Of a stretch of 64,000 bases of DNA, positions 59,475 through 64,000 are shown in pieces; position 1 is the first letter of the stretch, and each line of letters opens with the position of its first letter. The notes beneath the pieces were generated by a model that worked only from the letters and a program-made list of their open reading frames with translations, was not told the origin of the DNA and ran no database searches. The DNA comes from CAYPJE01 sp964410945 (GTDB lineage: Bacteria > Fidelibacterota > Marinisomatia > Marinisomatales > TCS56). The stretch is taken from positions 124,001 through 188,000 of the forward strand of contig CAYPJE010000001.1 in the NCBI GenBank assembly GCA_964410945.1, in the 5' to 3' direction. A program made the position numbers and the translations under genes.

Positions 59475-60899
59475 TTATTTCAACAACACCATTTTTTCTG
59501 TTATCATCCTGGTTTCAGTCTGCAACCGGTAGAAATAAATCCCACTGGCCAGATCGCCGGCATCCCAGACCACTTCGTTGATTCCGGGTTCTTTTACGGC
59601 ATCGACCAGCACCGCCACCTCCCGGCCCAGGAGATCGAAGATGGCCAATCTGACATGGATTTGGCGGGGCAGCTCATAGCGGATGGTCGTAAGCGGATTG
59701 AAGGGGTTGGGGTAGTTCTGGTGGAGAATGATTTGGTCTGGAAATGAAAAGCTGTTTTCGTTCACACCAACATAGGAGCCGTACTGTTTACCGTTTATTG
59801 TACAGGCGACTAGTTCGTACTCAGAAACATAACCCGCCAAATTATAATAATCTCCGACAAACCCAATATCTTCTGCTAGTATATACCCACCCTCACTGCC
59901 ATTGGGCATAACACTGATAATTGAAAGGACTGAGTCAGCGAAATTGTAGTATTGCAACCGTTTTTCGACTTCTGTGAAATCTGCACAATTATAAATCCAA
60001 TACCCACCTTTCAGGGACATGAAATCAACATATACATATTCGTTGTTAGTACAATTCCATAATGTATCGTAAACCATAATCCGGTCAGTATTTGAGTCAT
60101 ACCGTACCCAGATTGAATGAGTATCAATTATAGTATCACGTTGAATTACATAGTATATATAACCGTTCGGGGCGAGGGTGTCTCCAACAATGGATTTTAT
60201 AAAACAATTTTCATTGTACATTGTATCATATGGAGTTGTTGAATAACAACTGTATTGCCAGGTGTTCCCGATCTGTAAAGGAAAATATTTATCACCAAGG
60301 GTAGTATAATTATTATGGGTGACACCATTGATTTTTGCTGACACCAAATGTCCTTCTGCCCGGCTTCCTTCCCAAAAACTCCAATCTGAAAGACCTATAT
60401 TTTCAGCCAACCAATAATATTTTAGTAAGCTATCGTACCATATATAATAAAACATATTTGAGGAATCAGTCCAGGTACCAACCTGATTATAAAATGTTCC
60501 CTGATTAACTATATTGCCCAGACAAGTCGTGTCGAGCATAGTAATATTTTCTTTTTGTGGTAGATTTAATTCAAAAACCACAATTTCCGAATCATTACAT
60601 GCTGAATATTGTTGTGGGCTATATTCTATTACTGAAAGGGTACTGGTATCTATTCTGATATATTTACCTATCGGGTGCGAACCATCTAAAATATAATAAT
60701 GGTGACCGCTGATAGTTGTATCTCTGGTTACGGTGATAGTCTCAAAATGTGTTGGATCACTGCTGCCATAAGTCACAATGTATTCCCACTGGTTACCAAC
60801 GTGCAGTGGGAAATAACTCAGAGCCAGGGCGGTATCGATTTCACTTTCCCGAGCCGGCAGGAAACAGGTAAAAATCAATAACAGTAACAATATCCGCAT
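59475..60899 (-). CDS. Secreted protein with T9SS-type sorting domain, paralogue of the neighbour
   Basis: The start at 60899 gives a clean signal peptide (MRILLLLLIFTCFLPARESE); an upstream Met at 60914 is less likely. The mature chain has two copies of the module found once in the neighbour: IDTALALSYFPLHVGNQW at about 20 and GDKYFPLQIGNTWQYSC at about 205. It then has a sorting domain nearly identical to the neighbour's (NYPNPFNP, DLLGREVAVLVDAVKE, TEKMVLLK). The body is rich in Tyr and Trp. No catalytic motif is seen, so it may be a surface or binding protein. It lies 18 bases before the neighbour on the minus strand, and the two are probably co-transcribed. Confidence 0.83.
   Translation of the reverse strand: MRILLLLLIFTCFLPARESEIDTALALSYFPLHVGNQWEYIVTYGSSDPTHFETITVTRDTTISGHHYYILDGSHPIGKYIRIDTSTLSVIEYSPQQYSACNDSEIVVFELNLPQKENITMLDTTCLGNIVNQGTFYNQVGTWTDSSNMFYYIWYDSLLKYYWLAENIGLSDWSFWEGSRAEGHLVSAKINGVTHNNYTTLGDKYFPLQIGNTWQYSCYSTTPYDTMYNENCFIKSIVGDTLAPNGYIYYVIQRDTIIDTHSIWVRYDSNTDRIMVYDTLWNCTNNEYVYVDFMSLKGGYWIYNCADFTEVEKRLQYYNFADSVLSIISVMPNGSEGGYILAEDIGFVGDYYNLAGYVSEYELVACTINGKQYGSYVGVNENSFSFPDQIILHQNYPNPFNPLTTIRYELPRQIHVRLAIFDLLGREVAVLVDAVKEPGINEVVWDAGDLASGIYFYRLQTETRMITEKMVLLK
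59621..59717 (-). repeat. 97-bp identical segment, copy 2 (sorting domain)
   Basis: The partner of 58100-58196, inside the 3' part of the gene at 59475-60899. Recent duplication or gene conversion of the sorting domain explains the perfect match; the rest of the two genes is much less alike. Confidence 0.95.
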
Positions 60900-61009
60900 A
60901 ATTATACCCCGCATTCTAGTTTTATACGGAAATAATTTATACTGAATTGGTTAATCAGAACAGATATATTTTTATTATTAAATATTAAGTATTAAATAGG
61001 GTGACCCGT

Positions 61010-61564
61010 TCAGGCCATGCCGCCGAAGCCCGCCAGTTGGGAAGTCTCGATCCCGAATGAGCGGGCCGCATCCTTCCACTTGTTCTGGTCATTGGCATCA
61101 AAAATGAAATCAGGGACAGCGGTCTGCACCAGCCAGTCGCCGTTTTCAATCTCTCGCTCCAGCTGGTTCTTGTCCCAGCCGGCGTGGCCCAGCATCAGGC
61201 GGTAGCGTTTAGGGCCCTGGCCGTTGCGGATATCACGGATTATCTCCTTGCTGCTGGTGATTGACAACTCACCGGTCACCTTCAGAGTGCCATCGACATC
61301 ATACTCAGAGGAATGGAGCACGATGCCCCGCTCCAGCATCACCGGGCCGCCGAAATAGACGGTTGGTATATCGGCCAGCATTTCGCTGTCATCCACATCG
61401 GGGCTGAATATTTCTTTAAGGTCCGCTTCGCCCAGCGGCTTGTTGATCACCAGTCCCATGGCGCCCTCCTTGTCGTGCTCGCAGAGATAGACCACCGAGC
61501 GCCCGAAGTAGGGATCGGTCATATGCGGCATCGATATCAGCAGGTGATTTTTAAGCGAGCTCAT
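61010..61564 (-). CDS. yqgE: YqgE/AlgH-family protein
   Basis: A 184-residue protein of the DUF179 family. Motifs in order are LLISMPHMTDPYFGRSVVYL, GAMGLVINKPLG, VYFGGPVMLERGIVLHSS and YRLMLGHAGWDKNQLEREIENG. The C-terminal end departs slightly from the family. The biochemical role is not established; AlgH is reported as a regulator of alginate production in Pseudomonas. It is divergent from uvrA across a 218-base gap without other visible features. Confidence 0.92.
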   Translation of the reverse strand: MSSLKNHLLISMPHMTDPYFGRSVVYLCEHDKEGAMGLVINKPLGEADLKEIFSPDVDDSEMLADIPTVYFGGPVMLERGIVLHSSEYDVDGTLKVTGELSITSSKEIIRDIRNGQGPKRYRLMLGHAGWDKNQLEREIENGDWLVQTAVPDFIFDANDQNKWKDAARSFGIETSQLAGFGGMA

Positions 61565-61782
61565 AGTATAACTTAGTCAACATTTTCAGGGAAATCCAGT
61601 GGCCTGAAATTAAATGTGCTTTAAATCATGAGGGAATCAAATAATTCAGGAATATTCTAATTATCCCGCAGAAGAATTTGTAAATATTTTTTCTGAATCA
61701 TTTTAAGCGTAGCTAAATTTCGGGATGATTTTCGTCGGCCAAATCAATTTTACTTCAGACGGTTTCATGTGGGGGGAAAGTA

Positions 61783-64000
61783 ATGGCTAAACCGGCTGAT
61801 CGTCTGATCGTTAAGGGTGCCCGCCAGCACAATCTCAAGAATATCGACGTGGAAATTCTGCGCGACAAGCTGGTGGTGATCACCGGCCTGTCCGGATCGG
61901 GTAAATCATCGTTGGCCTTCGATACGATCTATGCCGAGGGCCAGCGCCGATATGTGGAATCGCTTTCGTCCTATGCCCGCCAGTTCCTGGGATTGATGGA
62001 AAAGCCGGACATGGATTATATTGAAGGATTGTCGCCAGCGATTTCGATCGAACAGAAAGCCACCATGCGCAATCCCCGCTCCACCGTCGGAACGGTAACC
62101 GAAATCCATGATTACCTGCGGCTGATGTTTGCCCATGTAGGCAAGCCCCATTGCTGGATATGCGGCCGGCCGATCCAGCGCCAGACCATTCAGCAGATTG
62201 TGGACACCGTGGCCAAATTTGATCCGGGCACCAGGATTTATGTTTTAGCACCGGTGGTACGCAGCCGCAAGGGGGCCTATAAAGGGGTCTTCGAAGAAGT
62301 CAAGCGGGAGGGTTTTCTTCGTGTGCGCGTCGATGGGAAAATCAAAACCCTGGATCAGCCTATCGAACTGGAGAAAAACAAGAAACACAATATTGAAGTG
62401 GTGGTGGATCGGTTGGTACTGGAGGATGATTTCAAGGATCGCCTCACCGAATCGGTGGAGCTGGCCCTCAAGATCGGTTCCGGTCTGGTAATCGTGCAGG
62501 AATTGCCGCATACGGACCATATGTTCAGTGAAAATTATGCCTGTCTGCGCCACCCGGAAGCTTCCCTGCCTGAGATGGAACCGCGCCTGTTTTCATTCAA
62601 CACGCCCCAGGGCGCCTGTAAAAAATGCAGTGGCCTCGGTTATCATATGGATATCGACCCGGAACTGGTTGTGCCGGACCGCTCCAAATCGTTGATCCAA
62701 GGCGCTATTATTCCACTGGGGGAACAGCCCCGCGGAAACTGGTATGGCAGTATCCTGAAAAGCCTGGCCCAGCATTATAATTTTAATTTCACCACTCCCT
62801 GGTTCAAACTTGATCCCCAGGTTCGGGAAATCCTGCTCTTTGGTACCGGTTCCCGGAAAATGAAGATGAAATACAGCAGTGAACGGTGGACCGGCGTCTA
62901 TGAAGGCGGCTGGGAGGGGGCCATTCCAAACCTGGAGCGGCGCTACAAACAGACTTCTTCCGGCGGTGTGCGGGAATGGATCGAGCAGTTTATGCGCATG
63001 CAGCCCTGTCCGTCCTGTGGTGGATCCCGCTTGCGTTCCGAAAGCCTGGCTGTGACGGTGGGCGGCCGGAATCTGGGAGAATTATCCCGTCTGTCGATCA
63101 AGGAGATTTTACGGTTTATCGATCAACTGAAGCTGGGTAAGAACGAGGCCATAATCGCCCATCAGATATTAAAGGAAGTCCGGGAACGTCTGAGTTTCCT
63201 GGTGGATGTTGGCCTGGACTACCTGACCCTGGATCGCACGGCCACAACTTTATCAGGGGGTGAGTCCCAGCGGATTCGGCTGGCGACCCAGATCGGTTCC
63301 CAGTTGATGGGCGTATTGTATATCCTGGATGAACCTTCGATCGGACTCCATTCCCGGGATAACCAGCGATTGTTGAATACGCTTAAAAAGCTCCGTGATA
63401 TTGGTAATTCAATTCTGGTGGTTGAGCACGACCGGGAAACGATTGAATCTGCCGACCAGATCATTGACCTGGGCCCAGGGGCCGGTGAACACGGTGGTGA
63501 GATAGTCTTTTCCGGAACCCCGGAAGATTTAATCAGAAGTGAAAAATCATTTACCGGCCTGTATCTGTCCGGAAAAAGGTCAATCCCGATTCCCGCAGAA
63601 AGACGGAAAGGCTGGGAAAAAGACCTGGTGCTGTCCGGCTGCCGCGGAAACAATCTTAAAAAGATCGACATTAAATTTCCCCTGGGAAAATTGATCGTGG
63701 TTACCGGTGTCTCAGGAAGCGGCAAGAGTACCCTGGTTAACGAAACTTTGTACCCGATTCTGGCCCGCGACCTCCACAATGCCCGCAAATACCCCCTGAA
63801 ATTTGATACCGTGGATGGGCTGCAATATCTGGATAAGGTCGTCGATATTGACCAGAAGCCCATCGGCCGGACACCACGTTCCAATCCGGCCACTTATACC
63901 GGTGTGTTTACTTTCATCCGCGATCTGTTCGCCCAGCTGCCCGAATCCAAACTGCGCGGTTATAAACCGGGACGGTTCTCGTTCAATGTGAAGGGTGGCC
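61783..64000 (+). CDS. uvrA: Excinuclease ABC subunit A (3' truncated by the window edge)
   Basis: UvrA recognises damaged DNA and loads UvrB. The start at 61783 has a strong GGGGGGAAAG purine tract. The first Walker A is ITGLSGSGKSSLAFDTIYAE at about residue 33. The UvrB-binding region follows with the SLSSYARQFLG and ISIEQKATMRNPRSTVGTVTE segments. The first zinc module reads CLRH...ACKKC, with His where E. coli has the second Cys. The first ABC signature is TTLSGGESQRIRLATQIGS with LYILDEPSIGLHSRD. The second Walker A is VTGVSGSGKSTLV, then PIGRTPRSNPATYTG. The frame is open for 739 codons and stops at FSFNVKGG, just before the third zinc motif of a normal protein of about 940 residues. 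Confidence 0.95.
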   Translation, partial: MAKPADRLIVKGARQHNLKNIDVEILRDKLVVITGLSGSGKSSLAFDTIYAEGQRRYVESLSSYARQFLGLMEKPDMDYIEGLSPAISIEQKATMRNPRSTVGTVTEIHDYLRLMFAHVGKPHCWICGRPIQRQTIQQIVDTVAKFDPGTRIYVLAPVVRSRKGAYKGVFEEVKREGFLRVRVDGKIKTLDQPIELEKNKKHNIEVVVDRLVLEDDFKDRLTESVELALKIGSGLVIVQELPHTDHMFSENYACLRHPEASLPEMEPRLFSFNTPQGACKKCSGLGYHMDIDPELVVPDRSKSLIQGAIIPLGEQPRGNWYGSILKSLAQHYNFNFTTPWFKLDPQVREILLFGTGSRKMKMKYSSERWTGVYEGGWEGAIPNLERRYKQTSSGGVREWIEQFMRMQPCPSCGGSRLRSESLAVTVGGRNLGELSRLSIKEILRFIDQLKLGKNEAIIAHQILKEVRERLSFLVDVGLDYLTLDRTATTLSGGESQRIRLATQIGSQLMGVLYILDEPSIGLHSRDNQRLLNTLKKLRDIGNSILVVEHDRETIESADQIIDLGPGAGEHGGEIVFSGTPEDLIRSEKSFTGLYLSGKRSIPIPAERRKGWEKDLVLSGCRGNNLKKIDIKFPLGKLIVVTGVSGSGKSTLVNETLYPILARDLHNARKYPLKFDTVDGLQYLDKVVDIDQKPIGRTPRSNPATYTGVFTFIRDLFAQLPESKLRGYKPGRFSFNVKGG

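Noticed and set aside
1..64000. tRNA or rRNA genes
   Set aside because: I looked for cloverleaf ends (GGTTCGAATCC-type T arms) and conserved rRNA blocks on both strands and saw none. A covariance search would be decisive.

Overview
The window looks like chromosomal DNA from a Gram-negative member of the FCB superphylum, a Marinimicrobia-, Calditrichota- or KSB1-like lineage; this placement is inference. It rests on two secreted proteins with a type IX-style C-terminal sorting domain (YPNPFNP motif), a Bacteroidota-type ExbB-ExbD-ExbD-TonB operon, a TonB receptor paired with a DUF4249 lipoprotein, lipid A genes, FadL/PorV-like barrels and many FG-GAP/Ig-type surface proteins. No rRNA, tRNA, CRISPR array, prophage or intact transposase was seen.

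Layout. (1) 231-7711: a tightly packed seven-gene operon with its own promoter and terminator. Three envelope proteins (carboxypeptidase-regulatory/SH3-like, TPR, and barrel plus TPR) precede MotA, MotB, a reduced FliF and FliG. This is the force-generating core of a flagellum (stator, membrane ring, rotor ring) with no export apparatus, C-ring FliM/FliN, rod, hook or filament gene beside it. It is the strongest candidate for an undescribed system: possibly a rotary or gliding motor that works on an outer-membrane TPR protein. (2) 7843-12792: tryptophanase, an unknown lipoprotein and pyruvate phosphate dikinase. (3) 13001-21191: a CsgG-like protein, then a histidine kinase whose sensor is a seven-repeat FG-GAP propeller plus ASPIC/UnbV domain, an NtrC-type regulator, an inverted-repeat operator, a near-consensus sigma-54 promoter, a His/aromatic/Ser-rich lipoprotein and a FadL-like barrel. 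(4) 21260-26887: a glutamate-cysteine-ligase-like enzyme coupled to a gamma-glutamyl hydrolase, then the fumarate reductase/succinate dehydrogenase operon (C-A-B).

(5) 26963-32555, mostly on the minus strand: two TonB paralogues, ExbD, ExbD, ExbB, a PDZ-S41 protease and a secreted protein. (6) 32751-39350: two tandem, partly paralogous giant surface proteins. (7) 39351-43776, minus: the lipid A block lpxK, DUF374 acyltransferase, lpxB, an ICMT-like methyltransferase and a Gfo/Idh oxidoreductase. (8) 44015-57657: an acidic-tailed membrane protein, DUF4249 lipoprotein plus TonB receptor, ychF, fabA, an acyl-CoA dehydrogenase, a PAP2 phosphatase, a TPR lipoprotein, three transporters and CvpA. 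(9) 57658-64000: REP-like palindromes, two paralogous sorting-domain proteins that share a 97-bp identical segment, YqgE, and uvrA running off the right edge.

Taken together, the genes describe an envelope-centred cell that spends proton-motive force through two related channel families (MotAB and ExbBD). It has type IX-like secretion and fermentative or anaerobic-respiratory metabolism (tryptophanase, PPDK, quinol:fumarate reductase). All family assignments come from reading motifs by eye; no database search was run.
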